64,000 nt of DNA, from assembly GCF_008725655.1 (NCBI RefSeq), contig NZ_VYXP01000005.1, positions 270,209 to 334,208 of the forward strand. Reading direction: 5' to 3'. Made by a program: the position numbers and the translations under genes. This stretch comes from Marinihelvus fidelis (GTDB taxonomy: Bacteria; Pseudomonadota; Gammaproteobacteria; Xanthomonadales; SZUA-36). Shown here in pieces: positions 30,463 to 39,535 of the stretch (its first letter is position 1; the number at the start of each line of letters is the position of its first letter). Under the pieces are notes generated by a model that was not told where the DNA came from, did not search any database, and worked only from the letters and a program-made list of their open reading frames with translations.

Positions 30463-31200
30463 ATGAGCGAAAAAGACACCCTGTTCCAGCGCCAGCCGGC
30501 CGGCAGCGGCTCGTTCCGGTTCGATGAACGCGTGGTCGAGGTCTTCCCCGACATGATCGACCGCTCGGTGCCCGGCTATTCGCTGATCGTGCCGATGATC
30601 GGGCAGCTCAGCCGCCGCTTCGCCCAGCCGGGTACGGTGATTCACGACCTGGGTGCGTCCCTGGGTGCGGTGACCTTCGTCATGCGCCAGGCCCTGGCCG
30701 GGCGCGACGTGCGCATCGTCGCCACCGACACCTCGGCGGCGATGGTGGAACGATTCAGGGCCCTGCTGGACCAGGACGCTGCCGATGACCGGGCCGTGCC
30801 CGTCGACGTCGTTCATGGGGATATCCGCGAGACCGCGTTCGAAAACGTCTCCATGGCGGTGCTGAACTTCACGTTGCAGTTCGTGCCGGTCGAGGAGCGT
30901 GGTGGACTGCTTGCTCGCATCGCCGCCGGCATGAACCCCGGTGGCGCGCTGGTGCTGTCGGAAAAGCTTCGCTTCGAAGACGACGCCGAGCAGGCCCGGC
31001 AGACGGACTGGCATCACGACTACAAGCGACTGAACGGCTATTCGGAACTGGAAATCGCCCGCAAGCGCGCCGCACTGGAGCGGGTGCTGTTGCCCGAAAC
31101 CCGTGCGGAGCACGAGGCGCGCCTGTTTGACGCCGGTTTCAGCCGCGTGACGCGCTGGTTCCAGTGCTTCGGCTTCTGCAGCTTCCTGGCAGAAAAGTGA
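30463..31200 (+). CDS. cmoA: Carboxy-S-adenosyl-L-methionine synthase CmoA
   Basis: CmoA converts SAM and prephenate into carboxy-SAM, used by CmoB to make the wobble base cmo5U34. The 245-residue protein has [20 protein letters not shown], the SAM-binding region [20 protein letters not shown] and LSEKLRFED, all typical. The start at MSEKDTLF (30463) is the family N-terminus. The stop overlaps the next start (GTGA). The 171-bp space to the divergent SPFH gene holds no further gene I can support. Confidence 0.94.
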   Translation: MSEKDTLFQRQPAGSGSFRFDERVVEVFPDMIDRSVPGYSLIVPMIGQLSRRFAQPGTVIHDLGASLGAVTFVMRQALAGRDVRIVATDTSAAMVERFRALLDQDAADDRAVPVDVVHGDIRETAFENVSMAVLNFTLQFVPVEERGGLLARIAAGMNPGGALVLSEKLRFEDDAEQARQTDWHHDYKRLNGYSELEIARKRAALERVLLPETRAEHEARLFDAGFSRVTRWFQCFGFCSFLAEK

Positions 31201-32219
31201 GCGACGTCTACGCGGCACTGGCGCCCGCGCTGGCGGGCAGTACGGTCACGGGCGCGGCGAGCCTGTCAGCGCTGGCCGAGCACGAACTGGCGACGCTGGG
31301 GCACGGCGACCTGCCCCGCTGGCAGCAGGCCCTGGCGGCACTGCCCGCGGTAGTAACCCGGTCAGAACTGGACCATGGTGCCCCACGCCTGGGCGCACCG
31401 GCCGACGACCCGGGAGCCCTGCGCGACACGCTGATGCGCCTGCACCCCTGGCGCAAGGGCCCGTTGTGCCTGGGTGGCGTCGAGATCGATACCGAGTGGC
31501 GTTCGGACTTCAAGTGGGACCGCGTGGCACCGCACCTGGACCTCGACGGCCATACCGTGCTCGACGTCGGTTGCGGCAACGGCTATTTCGGCTGGCGCAT
31601 GCTGGGCGCGGGCGCGAAATGCGTGGTCGGTATCGACCCGACACCGCTGTTCGTCATGCAGTGGCGGGCGCAGGCGCATTTTGCCGGGAACCTTCCGAAC
31701 TTTGTGTTGCCTCTGAAAGATACGCAGTTGCCCTGCGACCTGGCGGGATTCGATACCGTCTGTTCCATGGGGGTGCTGTACCATCGCCGTGACCCGGCCG
31801 ATCACCTGGCCCGGTTGATGGCCTGCCTGCGCCCCGGTGGCACGTTGCTGCTGGAGACGCTGGTGCTGGACCAGCCCGGTGAAGCGGTGATGGTGCCGGA
31901 GGGGCGATACGCGCGCATGCGCAATGTCTGGGGGGTGCCGACACCGGGAAACCTGGCCGGGCAACTCGAACAGGCCGGGTTCATTGACGTCGAGTGCGTC
32001 GACCTGGCCCGGACCACGGTGGCGGAGCAGCGCAGCACGGACTGGATGCGGTTCGAATCGCTTCCGGAGTGCCTGGACCCGGACGACCCGTCACTGACGG
32101 TCGAGGGTCACCCGGCGCCGGTCCGCGCGGTGATGCGGGCAAAAAGGGAACAGGGAGAACGCGCGGCTGTGGGCCGGAGGCAACCGGGCCGCGCAGAACA
32201 GACGACAAAGAATGATTGA
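31197..32219 (+). CDS. cmoB: tRNA U34 carboxymethyltransferase CmoB
   Basis: CmoB transfers the carboxymethyl group from carboxy-SAM to 5-hydroxyuridine in tRNA. It starts at a GTG overlapping the cmoA stop as GTGA. Signature blocks are [58 protein letters not shown] and NVWGVPTP. At 340 residues it is longer than usual because of a tail of about 20 residues ([16 protein letters not shown]). That tail overlaps the next gene by eight bases, linking it to the exporter operon. Confidence 0.94.
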   Translation: MSDVYAALAPALAGSTVTGAASLSALAEHELATLGHGDLPRWQQALAALPAVVTRSELDHGAPRLGAPADDPGALRDTLMRLHPWRKGPLCLGGVEIDTEWRSDFKWDRVAPHLDLDGHTVLDVGCGNGYFGWRMLGAGAKCVVGIDPTPLFVMQWRAQAHFAGNLPNFVLPLKDTQLPCDLAGFDTVCSMGVLYHRRDPADHLARLMACLRPGGTLLLETLVLDQPGEAVMVPEGRYARMRNVWGVPTPGNLAGQLEQAGFIDVECVDLARTTVAEQRSTDWMRFESLPECLDPDDPSLTVEGHPAPVRAVMRAKREQGERAAVGRRQPGRAEQTTKND

Positions 32220-32922
32220 ATTGAAACAGTTGCGCCGCGTCTACCATGTCGGCGGCCAGACCATTAATGCGCTGGATGGCGTCGACCTGGATATCGGCGA
32301 GGGCGAGTTCGTGTCCATCATGGGCCGCTCGGGTTCCGGTAAATCCACGCTGCTGAACATGCTGGGCTGCATGGACCGCCCCGACGACGGCATCTATCGC
32401 CTGGATGACAAGGCCGTCAGCGAGATGAATGACGACGAGCTGTCAGCCTTCCGCAACGAGTACATTGGCTTCATCTTCCAGAGTTTTCACCTGTTGCCGC
32501 GCCTGACCACGCTGGAAAATGTGCTGCTTCCGCGTCGCTATCACCAGGACGGCGCCCGGCCGCAGGATGACGAACGCGCCCGCGCCCTGCTCGACCGCGT
32601 CGACCTGGGCAGCCGCCTGGATCACAAGCCCAATGAGCTGTCCGGCGGCCAGCGCCAGCGCGTCGCCATCGCCCGGGCCCTGATCAACCAGCCGCGGCTG
32701 CTGTTGGCGGATGAGCCCACCGGTAACCTGGACAGCCGCACTTCGGACGCCATCATGGACCTGCTGCAGGAGCTCAACCGCGACGGCCAGACCATTGTCA
32801 TGGTGACCCACGAACCTGAAATCGCCGACTTCGCCCAGCGCCAGGTGATGATGATGGACGGCAATATCATCAGTGAAACCGGCAACGGCGCGACCGGAAT
32901 GCGCGAGGCTGGCCATGCGTAG
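32212..32922 (+). CDS. ABC transporter ATP-binding protein, MacB/LolD type
   Basis: The 236-residue ATPase has GRSGSGKSTLLNMLGCMD (Walker A), FIFQSFHLLPRLTTLENV (Q loop), LSGGQRQRVAIARALINQP (signature) and LLLADEPTGNLD (Walker B), the pattern of ATPases serving FtsX/MacB-type permeases. The ATG lies inside the last codons of cmoB. Its own end overlaps the first membrane-fusion gene by eight bases. It powers the exporter encoded by the next four genes. Confidence 0.9.
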   Translation: MIELKQLRRVYHVGGQTINALDGVDLDIGEGEFVSIMGRSGSGKSTLLNMLGCMDRPDDGIYRLDDKAVSEMNDDELSAFRNEYIGFIFQSFHLLPRLTTLENVLLPRRYHQDGARPQDDERARALLDRVDLGSRLDHKPNELSGGQRQRVAIARALINQPRLLLADEPTGNLDSRTSDAIMDLLQELNRDGQTIVMVTHEPEIADFAQRQVMMMDGNIISETGNGATGMREAGHA

Positions 32923-33868
32923 AGCTGCCATCCTTGGATTGGTGGCCAGCCTGGCCATGCCCGCCGCCTTTGCCGGCGAAGCGCCACCGCCCATGCTCAC
33001 CGGCGAGGTTTATTCCCGCCAGGCCCAGGCCGTGATCGTGCCCATGACCACCAACTGGCGCGCCAGCATCAGCACCATGGCGCCCGAGGGCAGCCAGGTG
33101 CAAGCCGGCGATATCGTGGTCGAGTTCGACGGCACCGAGGCGGCCCGCCAGCTGGAGACCCAGGAAGAGACCGCGCGCACCGAGCAGGCCATGACGGAAC
33201 GCGAAATCGCCCAGCTGGAGAAGTCCCTGGCCCAGGCGCGGTTCCAGTTTGAGCAGGCGCAGGTCACGCTGGACCTGGCCACCCTGAAGGCCGAAATCCC
33301 CGAGGGCGTGCTGGGCGCCATCGAGTACGCCGAGAACCAGCTGGCCTTCGAGGAAGCCACGAAAGCCCTTGAAAACGCCCGCCAGGCCTTCGCCGACGCG
33401 CGCAAGAGCCTGGATGACCGGGTCAAACAGGCCGAACTGGACGAGCGCAAGCTGCTGGTGCAGGCCGAGTGGTGGACCCAGATGCTGGAGAGTTTCCAGG
33501 TCCGCGCCAACCAGTCCGGTTACGTGATTTACGGGATTCATCCGTGGACGCGGACCAAGTTCCAGGAAGGCGACCAGGTGCAGACCAGTTTCCACGTGGC
33601 CCAGGTGGCCGATACGGCCGACCTGGCGGTCAAGGTGTGGATCAACGGCGTCGACCGGCCCCGCGTTGCCGCCGGCGACACCGTGACCATCCGCCTGGAC
33701 GCGTTGCCTGACAGGGCGTTCCAGGGTCGTATCGAATCCGTGTCCGAGAGCAGCTCCAATCGCCAGGAGTGGGGCTGGGCGGATTATTTCGAGGCGGAAG
33801 TGGTGTTCGACGACAAGGGTGTGGACGACCTGTTGCCGGGTATGAGCGCGCTGGTGGAGGTGCTTTGA
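32915..33868 (+). CDS. Periplasmic membrane-fusion (HlyD-like) protein, first of three
   Basis: The 317-residue protein starts MRRAAILGLVASLAMPAAFA, a cleavable signal peptide. It then shows the membrane-fusion layout: a lipoyl half (VQAGDIVVEFDG), a long alpha-helical hairpin (residues about 75-190, Glu/Gln/Ala-rich), a second lipoyl half, and a beta domain (VKVWINGVDRPRVAAGDTV). The hairpin piece LKAEIPEGVLGAIEYAENQL closely matches LKADIPANLLAARDYQENQL of the next protein, so the two arose by tandem duplication. It likely bridges the permease to an outer-membrane channel. Confidence 0.85.
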   Translation: MRRAAILGLVASLAMPAAFAGEAPPPMLTGEVYSRQAQAVIVPMTTNWRASISTMAPEGSQVQAGDIVVEFDGTEAARQLETQEETARTEQAMTEREIAQLEKSLAQARFQFEQAQVTLDLATLKAEIPEGVLGAIEYAENQLAFEEATKALENARQAFADARKSLDDRVKQAELDERKLLVQAEWWTQMLESFQVRANQSGYVIYGIHPWTRTKFQEGDQVQTSFHVAQVADTADLAVKVWINGVDRPRVAAGDTVTIRLDALPDRAFQGRIESVSESSSNRQEWGWADYFEAEVVFDDKGVDDLLPGMSALVEVL

Positions 33869-34899
33869 TGCGACGTGATGAGACGACATTCTGGGCATCC
33901 GTGTTGGCGGCGACCCTGGTCGTGGGCCTGGCGGGCTGCGGCGGTGGCGCGGAAACCGTGGCCGAAACGGACAGCGAAGACCGCAACGTGGTTCGCGTGA
34001 CCGGCGAACTGCAGTCCGGCAACTCGCATTTCTACGGCCCGCCGTCGATCGACGATATCTGGAACTACACCATCGCCTACATGGCACCCGACGGCGAACC
34101 GGTTGGCGCCGACCAGCCCATCCTGCGCTTCGACACCCAGGAGCTGATGATCAAGCTGCGGGACAAGAACAACGCGCTCAACGAGAAACGCAAGGAGCTC
34201 GACAAGGCCGGCATCGTCGCCCGCGAGACCCTGGCGGAGCTAAGCCTGGCCGTGGAAGAGGCCAAGGCCAACCTGGACAAGGCCCGCCTGAAAGCCGACA
34301 TCCCGGCCAACCTGCTGGCCGCGCGCGACTACCAGGAAAACCAGCTGATGCTGAAGAACGCCGAGCTCAACCTGGCGTTGCGCCGGGAAGAACTGGACAA
34401 GGAGCGCATCATCCAGGACACCGAGGTGCGGATCCTGGAGCGCGAAGTGGCCGTCCGGCGCTCCGAGGTCGAGCGGCTGCAGGCCTCCATCGGCCGCATG
34501 ACCATCAGTTCGCCGGCCGCGGGCGTGGTGATCCACGTGCGCGATCGCCGCAACAACAAGATGGCCGTCGGCGATAACGTCTGGGGCGGCCGGCGCGTGC
34601 TCGAGTTCCCCGACCTGGAGCAGCTCGAGGCGCATATCGAGATTCCCGAACGCGAGTCGGCCCGCATCCGCCAGGGCCAACAGGTCCGCTTCACCATGGA
34701 CGCGGCACCCGACCGGGTGTTCCTGGGCGAGATCGTCGAGCTGGCCTCGGTGATTCACACGCGCTCCAGCAACCAGCCTGACAAGGTGTTCGACGCGCTG
34801 GTGAAACTGGAAGACCCCGACCCCGACCTGATGCGGCCGGGCATGAATATCAACGCCGAGATCGTGACCGGCCCGGCCAGCGGAGCCAGCGGCACATGA
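33868..34899 (+). CDS. Membrane-fusion (HlyD-like) lipoprotein, second of three
   Basis: The 343-residue protein has a lipobox (VVGLAGC, Cys24), then a helical hairpin (residues about 90-210, many Lys/Glu) and SSPAAGVVIHVRD, a lipoyl-domain motif. FTMDAAPDRVFLGEIVELAS lies in the beta domain. Its ATG overlaps the previous stop by one base (TGATG). It is a paralogue of the first fusion protein but lipid-anchored, which suggests the two occupy different places in one complex or form alternative complexes. Confidence 0.85.
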   Translation: MRRDETTFWASVLAATLVVGLAGCGGGAETVAETDSEDRNVVRVTGELQSGNSHFYGPPSIDDIWNYTIAYMAPDGEPVGADQPILRFDTQELMIKLRDKNNALNEKRKELDKAGIVARETLAELSLAVEEAKANLDKARLKADIPANLLAARDYQENQLMLKNAELNLALRREELDKERIIQDTEVRILEREVAVRRSEVERLQASIGRMTISSPAAGVVIHVRDRRNNKMAVGDNVWGGRRVLEFPDLEQLEAHIEIPERESARIRQGQQVRFTMDAAPDRVFLGEIVELASVIHTRSSNQPDKVFDALVKLEDPDPDLMRPGMNINAEIVTGPASGASGT

Positions 34900-36089
34900 T
34901 GAAACGAATACCGGCCTGGGTCCTGGCCGTGGCGCTCGCCGGCTGCGGCGGCACCGGCGACGACGTCGAAACCTTCCGCGTGGACAGCAGCGAGTTCGCC
35001 ATTTCGCTGATCACCAAGGGTGAGTTGAAGGCGGCCGAGTCGACCCCCATCACGCCACCGCCCGGCAGCCGTGCGCCGCGCACCATCCGCTGGCTCGCGC
35101 CGAATTTCAGCTGGGTCAACGAGGGCGACGTGGTAGCGAGTTTCGATGTCACCGACGCCGAGCGCCAGGCCAGCACGGCGGGGCTCGAGATCAACAAGGT
35201 CGACCTGCAGGTGGTTGGCAAGCAGCGCGAACTCGATCGCCAGCTGTCGGAACTGGGCAACGACCTGGAACTGGTCGATATCGAGAAAATCATGGCCGAC
35301 CAGTTCGTGGTCGACAATGAACTCGCCTATTCGCGCTTCGAAATCATCGACGCCATGCGTGACAAGGTGCTGCTGGACTACAAGAGCGGCCACCTGGAAG
35401 GCAAGCGGGAGAATTACAGTGACCGCCAGGGCGCCGAGGTGGCCGTGCTGGCGGCACAGCGCGCCACGCAGGAATCGAAGTTTGATGAGCAGCAGTCGTT
35501 GCTGGACAACAACGAGGTCCGCGCCCCGCACGCTGGCTACTTCGTGCTCGAGCAGTCCTGGTTTGGCCAGACGGTCGACATTGGCAGCACCGTGTTCGCC
35601 GGCAACAAGTTCGCCAGCATTCCCAACCTGGGCATGATGGAAGCTGAACTGCACGTGCTGGAGGCCGAGGCCGTCAGCCTGGCCCCGGGCCAGGTCGCCG
35701 AAATCGTCATCGATGCCTACCCGGACCGGCCACTGACCGGCCGGGTGAAGTCGATCAGTGCGACTGCGGCGCCCATCGAGCGGGATAACCCGGTCAAGTA
35801 CTTCACCGTCGCCGTGACGCTGGACCAGTCCGACCCGGAATGGATCAAGCCCGGCGCGATTGTTTCCGCCGTCGTCCAGATCGACCGCGTCGAGTCCGCC
35901 ATCGCGGTGCCCAACCAGGCGCTTTACCGCGAAGATGGCAACGACTGGGTGATGGTGCGCGAGGGCGGCAAGCTGGTGCGCCGTGACGTCCGGCTGGGCC
36001 TGCGTGGCCCGAACCGCTCACAGGTGGTCGAGGGCCTGGCACCCGGTGACGAGATCGCGCTGTTCCTGCCCGGCGAGGTGGACGCATGA
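34896..36089 (+). CDS. Membrane-fusion (RND/MacA-like) lipoprotein, third of three
   Basis: The 397-residue protein has a lipobox (LAVALAGC, Cys17). The region NNEVRAPHAGYFVLEQSWFGQTVDIG is the second lipoyl half. A C-terminal membrane-proximal domain (PNQALYREDGNDWVMVREGG, VVEGLAPGDEIAL) is present here and missing from the two preceding proteins, so this is the most complete MacA-like member. It starts at ATGATG, and the first ATG overlaps the previous stop as ATGA. Confidence 0.87.
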   Translation: MMKRIPAWVLAVALAGCGGTGDDVETFRVDSSEFAISLITKGELKAAESTPITPPPGSRAPRTIRWLAPNFSWVNEGDVVASFDVTDAERQASTAGLEINKVDLQVVGKQRELDRQLSELGNDLELVDIEKIMADQFVVDNELAYSRFEIIDAMRDKVLLDYKSGHLEGKRENYSDRQGAEVAVLAAQRATQESKFDEQQSLLDNNEVRAPHAGYFVLEQSWFGQTVDIGSTVFAGNKFASIPNLGMMEAELHVLEAEAVSLAPGQVAEIVIDAYPDRPLTGRVKSISATAAPIERDNPVKYFTVAVTLDQSDPEWIKPGAIVSAVVQIDRVESAIAVPNQALYREDGNDWVMVREGGKLVRRDVRLGLRGPNRSQVVEGLAPGDEIALFLPGEVDA

Positions 36090-37336
36090 AGTGGGCAGAA
36101 GGCCTGAGCCTGGAATCATTCCGTCACGCGCTGGCGCAGCTGCGCCAGCACAAGCTGCGCACCTCGCTGACCCTGCTGGGCATGGTCTTCGGCGTCGGCG
36201 CCGTCATCGCCATGTTGAGCATCGGCGAAGGCGCGCAGCAGGAAGCCATGCGCCTGATTGAGTCCATGGGCCTGCGCAACCTGCTGGTGCAGAATCGCGA
36301 CCTGGACTACGACACCCTGCTGGAGGTGCGCGAGAAGAGCGTGGGGCTGTCGCGCAGCGATGTGCGCGCCATGCAGCAGACCCTGCCCAGCGTCGAGGAT
36401 GTCAGCGAGGAAAAGCGCATCAAGACCTGGGCGCTGTTCAGCTTCGAGGCCCCCAGCGAGGCCCAGGTGCTGGCGGCCACGCCGTCGTACTTTGACCTGG
36501 CCAGCCTGGATATCGCCTCGGGCCGCGCCTTCGATGAAGAAGACAACCGCCTGTTCCGACCGGTGGCCGTGCTGGGGGCGCAGGCCGCCCGCGACCTGTT
36601 TCCATCCGGTGAGCCGCTGGGCAAGCGAATCAAGGTCAACCACCTGTGGCTGGAAGTCATCGGCGTGCTCGCCGACCGTGACCTGAGCAAAGACGAGTTC
36701 CAGGGCGTTCGCCTGGGCGGTGACCGCAACCGAGTATTCCTGCCGCTGGAAACCGCCTACAAACGCCTGAAGTTCGAGCCGCTGGAAAGCGAGCTCGACT
36801 CGATCCGCCTGCGCCTGGCCGAAGGCGCCAGCCCGCAACGCACCGCGCAGACGGTCAACCACCTGCTCGCGCGGCGCCACAGTGGCCAGAACGACTACGA
36901 GCTGGTGGTGCCCGCCGCGCTACTGAAACAGCAGCAGCAGACCCAGCAGATCTTCACCATCGTCATGTCGGCGATCGCCGGGATTTCGCTGCTGGTGGGC
37001 GGCATCGGCATCATGAACATCATGCTCGCCACGGTGCTGGAGCGGACCCGGGAAATCGGCCTGCTACGCGCCATCGGCGCCCGCAAGGTCGATATCCAGC
37101 AGCAGTTCCTGATGGAGTCCGCCACCGTGGCGGCGATCGGCGCCGTCATCGGGATCTTCTTCGGGCTGGTGCTGGCCTTCGCCATCCAGCAGTTTGCCGG
37201 CTGGCCGGCGGCCTGGTCGCCGTTCGCCATCGTGCTCTCGGTGACCATCTGCCTGGTCACGGGCATCGTATTCGGGTGGTATCCGGCGAAGCAGGCGGCG
37301 GACCTGGATCCCATCAAGGCGCTGCACGCGGAGTAG
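36086..37336 (+). CDS. ABC transporter permease, MacB/FtsX type
   Basis: The 416-residue permease has an N-terminal helix (LTLLGMVFGVGAVIAMLSIG), a large periplasmic MacB-type domain (residues about 45-280) and three C-terminal helices, including ISLLVGGIGIMNIMLATVLERTREIGLLRAIGA, the FtsX signature. It lacks a fused ATPase, which the first gene of the set supplies. The ATG overlaps the third fusion gene stop as ATGA. The exporter may use TolC encoded at 42597, but no substrate can be read from the sequence. Confidence 0.9.
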   Translation: MKWAEGLSLESFRHALAQLRQHKLRTSLTLLGMVFGVGAVIAMLSIGEGAQQEAMRLIESMGLRNLLVQNRDLDYDTLLEVREKSVGLSRSDVRAMQQTLPSVEDVSEEKRIKTWALFSFEAPSEAQVLAATPSYFDLASLDIASGRAFDEEDNRLFRPVAVLGAQAARDLFPSGEPLGKRIKVNHLWLEVIGVLADRDLSKDEFQGVRLGGDRNRVFLPLETAYKRLKFEPLESELDSIRLRLAEGASPQRTAQTVNHLLARRHSGQNDYELVVPAALLKQQQQTQQIFTIVMSAIAGISLLVGGIGIMNIMLATVLERTREIGLLRAIGARKVDIQQQFLMESATVAAIGAVIGIFFGLVLAFAIQQFAGWPAAWSPFAIVLSVTICLVTGIVFGWYPAKQAADLDPIKALHAE

Positions 37337-37351
37337 CCGCTCCGGGCGAGC

Positions 37352-37526
37352 GGGAGGCTTTTACCAATCCCCGGACACGCTGTGAATACATCCCTGTACG
37401 CTCATCGGCGGCATCCCTGCCGCCGATGGTCCGGGGCTTGGCAAAAGCCCCCCACTCCGGAACGCTCTTCGCGTCACGCGTCACGCGTCACGCGTCACGC
37501 GTCACGCGTCACGCGTCACGCGTCAC
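37352..37526. repeat. Composite hairpin element, copy 2, with heptamer array
   Basis: The arms at 37352-37376 and 37429-37453 are 25-nt inverted repeats with three mismatches; two of these would be U-G pairs in minus-strand RNA. They enclose a 52-nt core (37377-37428) with the hairpins TACA-tccc-TGTA and CGGCGGCA-tccc-TGCCGCCG. An array of about eight GCGTCAC units occupies 37471-37526 and ends at the TAG of the LOG gene, read as TAGTGA on the minus strand. It fills the 189-bp gap after the permease gene. Confidence 0.85.
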
Positions 37527-38107
37527 TACGTCTCGTCCTGGGTGATCCATTTGCGGATTTGCGGGGCGCGGTAGGTGGCGAAGCGGTCCAATAGGCGGAC
37601 GGGGTCTTCTTCCAGGGTGAGGATGTCGCGGTAGACCGGGCGGACGAATTCTTCGTCGATGGCGTGATCGAGGAAGCGGAACAGGCCGTCGTAGTAGCCG
37701 GCGACGTTGAGCAGGCCGCAGGGCTTGTCGTGGAAGCCCAGCTGGGCCCAGGTCAGGATTTCGAAGATTTCCTCGATGGTGCCCCAGCCGCCGGGCAGCG
37801 CCACGAAACCGTCGGAGACGTCCGCCATCATCGCCTTGCGCTCGTGCATGGACTCGACCACGTGCTGCTCGGTGAGCGCCGGGTGGGCCACTTCCTTGAT
37901 AAACAGTGCGCGCGGGATGATGCCAATGGCCTCGCCGCCGGCGGCCAGTACCGTGTCAGCGATGGCGCCCATGACGCCCACGCTGGCGCCGCCGTAGACC
38001 AGGCCGATGCCGCGTTCCACCAGGGTCTCGCCCAGCTGGCGGGCGGCGTCGATGTAAGCCGGGTCGCGGCCCGGGCTGGAGCCGCAGTAGACGCAGATTC
38101 GCTTCAT
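37526..38107 (-). CDS. LOG-family protein (TIGR00730), nucleoside-monophosphate phosphoribohydrolase type
   Basis: The 193-residue protein starts MKRICVYCGSSPG and carries GLVYGGASVGVMGAIAD, SMHERKAMM and LPGGWGTIEEIFE, the LOG signature with the PGGxGTxxE active-site motif. Family members cleave nucleoside 5'-monophosphates (in plants, cytokinin ribotides) to the base and ribose phosphate. The frame is open further upstream, but this Met is the family start. The stop abuts the heptamer array. Confidence 0.88.
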   Translation of the reverse strand: MKRICVYCGSSPGRDPAYIDAARQLGETLVERGIGLVYGGASVGVMGAIADTVLAAGGEAIGIIPRALFIKEVAHPALTEQHVVESMHERKAMMADVSDGFVALPGGWGTIEEIFEILTWAQLGFHDKPCGLLNVAGYYDGLFRFLDHAIDEEFVRPVYRDILTLEEDPVRLLDRFATYRAPQIRKWITQDET

Positions 38108-38135
38108 TGGGTCATTCCCTGCATGTCGACGGGAC

Positions 38136-39485
38136 CTAGAGTCCGCGCGCGCGGACGACGGCCAGCATCTGGTCCAGCCGTTCGCGATCAAGCCACTGTC
38201 CTGCGCGGGCCACACCCAGGACGTTGGCGACCTGGCCGACGTCGTCCAGCGGGTTGCCGCCCAGCAGGACCAGGTCGGCGCGCTCTCCGACGGCGACATC
38301 GCCGCTGTCCGGCTGGCCCAGGTGGTCGGCCACGGCGCCGGTGCCGGAGAACAGTGCGGCACGCGGGCTGATGCCGGCGTCGACCATGTAAACCAGTTCC
38401 TGGGCCACCGAATAGCCCGGCACGTTCATGATTTGCGGCGCATCCGAGCCCAGCAGGATCACCACCCCGGCCCGCTCCATGGCCGCCAGCAAAGCCCGGC
38501 GTGCGGCCAGGAAGGCTTCGCGGTCGGCCTGGTCGGCGCGGCCGCGGATATCGGTGACCGAGCCGGTCCAGCGCGCCAGCAGTTCCGGGCTGAGCATGTC
38601 CATGCCCGTGCGGGCCGTCAGTGCATCCGGCGGTTCGGTGCCGGTAGTCGTTTCGAACAGGCTCTGCGTGGGCACCACGGCGACACCCGCGCGCGCCGTG
38701 CGTTCGGCCAGTTCATCGGCCAGGGACGGGTCCATCGCCGCGCCCAGGTTCAGGCCGAACCATTCCGGGGCCACGCCGGCCAGTGGAGAGCCCTCGGGCA
38801 CCATGGCCTCGGCGTAGGCGTCCAGGTGGTCGATGCTGTCCATGCCGGCGTCGAGCGCCGCGTCCAGGCCGGTGGCGTAGGACACGTGGCCGGCCACGGG
38901 GATGTCGACCTCGTCGGCGGCCGCCATGATGGCCAGGAACTCTTCGCGGCTGAGCCCGGGGTGGATCTTCAGCAGGTCGTAGCCGGCTGCGGCCTGCTCG
39001 CGCACCATCGCCGCGCCCTGTTCGGGTGAGCTGACGCTGTTGCCGTTGAACGACGGCCCGCTGGTGACGAGGGTGGGGCCCAGGCGCTCGCCGCTGGCCA
39101 ACTGCTCGCGCAGCTCCAGGTGCCAGGGCTGGCCGAGCATGCCGCGGATGGTGGTCACGCCGTTGGCCAGGAACAGGGACAGTACGTCGTTGACATGGTC
39201 GTCGCCGCGCTCGCGCGGTGGCACATGCGCGTGCATCTCGGCCAGGCCGGGAATCAACCAGCCCCCCTGCCCGTCGACGACCCGGGCACCGCCGGCATCA
39301 AACTCACCCGCCGGCACGATCGCGGCAATCCGCTCGCCGGTCACCCGCACCGCCTGCCCGGTGACGACTTCACCGCTACGCGGGTCGACAACATTAACCG
39401 GCGCCAGCCACCAACTCTCCGCGGCCCCCGCTCCCGGAAAGCCCAGCACCACCAATACCAGCAACACACTTAGCCGAACCGTCAT
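38136..39485 (-). CDS. Secreted amidohydrolase (imidazolonepropionase-like)
   Basis: The 449-residue protein has a signal peptide (MTVRLSVLLVLVVLGFPGAGA) and the amidohydrolase fold. GLAEMHAHVPP holds the first metal His pair (HAH), HVSYATGLDAA and DSIDHLDAY give further metal-side His residues, and LLGSDAPQ has the catalytic Asp. The end (GDVAVGERADLVLLGGNPLDDV) is the C-terminal beta domain. It is probably a periplasmic hydrolase of a cyclic amide or peptide; the substrate is unknown. GGAGGAG lies just upstream of the ATG, immediately after the heptamer array. Confidence 0.82.
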   Translation of the reverse strand: MTVRLSVLLVLVVLGFPGAGAAESWWLAPVNVVDPRSGEVVTGQAVRVTGERIAAIVPAGEFDAGGARVVDGQGGWLIPGLAEMHAHVPPRERGDDHVNDVLSLFLANGVTTIRGMLGQPWHLELREQLASGERLGPTLVTSGPSFNGNSVSSPEQGAAMVREQAAAGYDLLKIHPGLSREEFLAIMAAADEVDIPVAGHVSYATGLDAALDAGMDSIDHLDAYAEAMVPEGSPLAGVAPEWFGLNLGAAMDPSLADELAERTARAGVAVVPTQSLFETTTGTEPPDALTARTGMDMLSPELLARWTGSVTDIRGRADQADREAFLAARRALLAAMERAGVVILLGSDAPQIMNVPGYSVAQELVYMVDAGISPRAALFSGTGAVADHLGQPDSGDVAVGERADLVLLGGNPLDDVGQVANVLGVARAGQWLDRERLDQMLAVVRARGL

Positions 39486-39494
39486 AAGCTCCTC

Positions 39495-39535
39495 CCGTCA
39501 CGCGTCACGCGTCACGCGTCACGCGTCACCCGTCA
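39495..39535. repeat. Heptamer array without hairpin
   Basis: Five to six GCGTCAC units, the last degenerate (ACCCGTCACT), lie between two co-directional genes. On the minus strand it supplies the TGA that ends the DUF2333 gene. No inverted-repeat core accompanies it, so the array can exist alone. Confidence 0.8.

Noticed and set aside
29347-31218. 623-residue minus frame including the SPFH protein
   Set aside because: The first 300 residues run antisense through cmoA; a perfect ribosome site marks the start at 30291.
37471-37526. CRISPR array
   Set aside because: The units are 7 bp head to tail with no spacers and no cas genes in the window.
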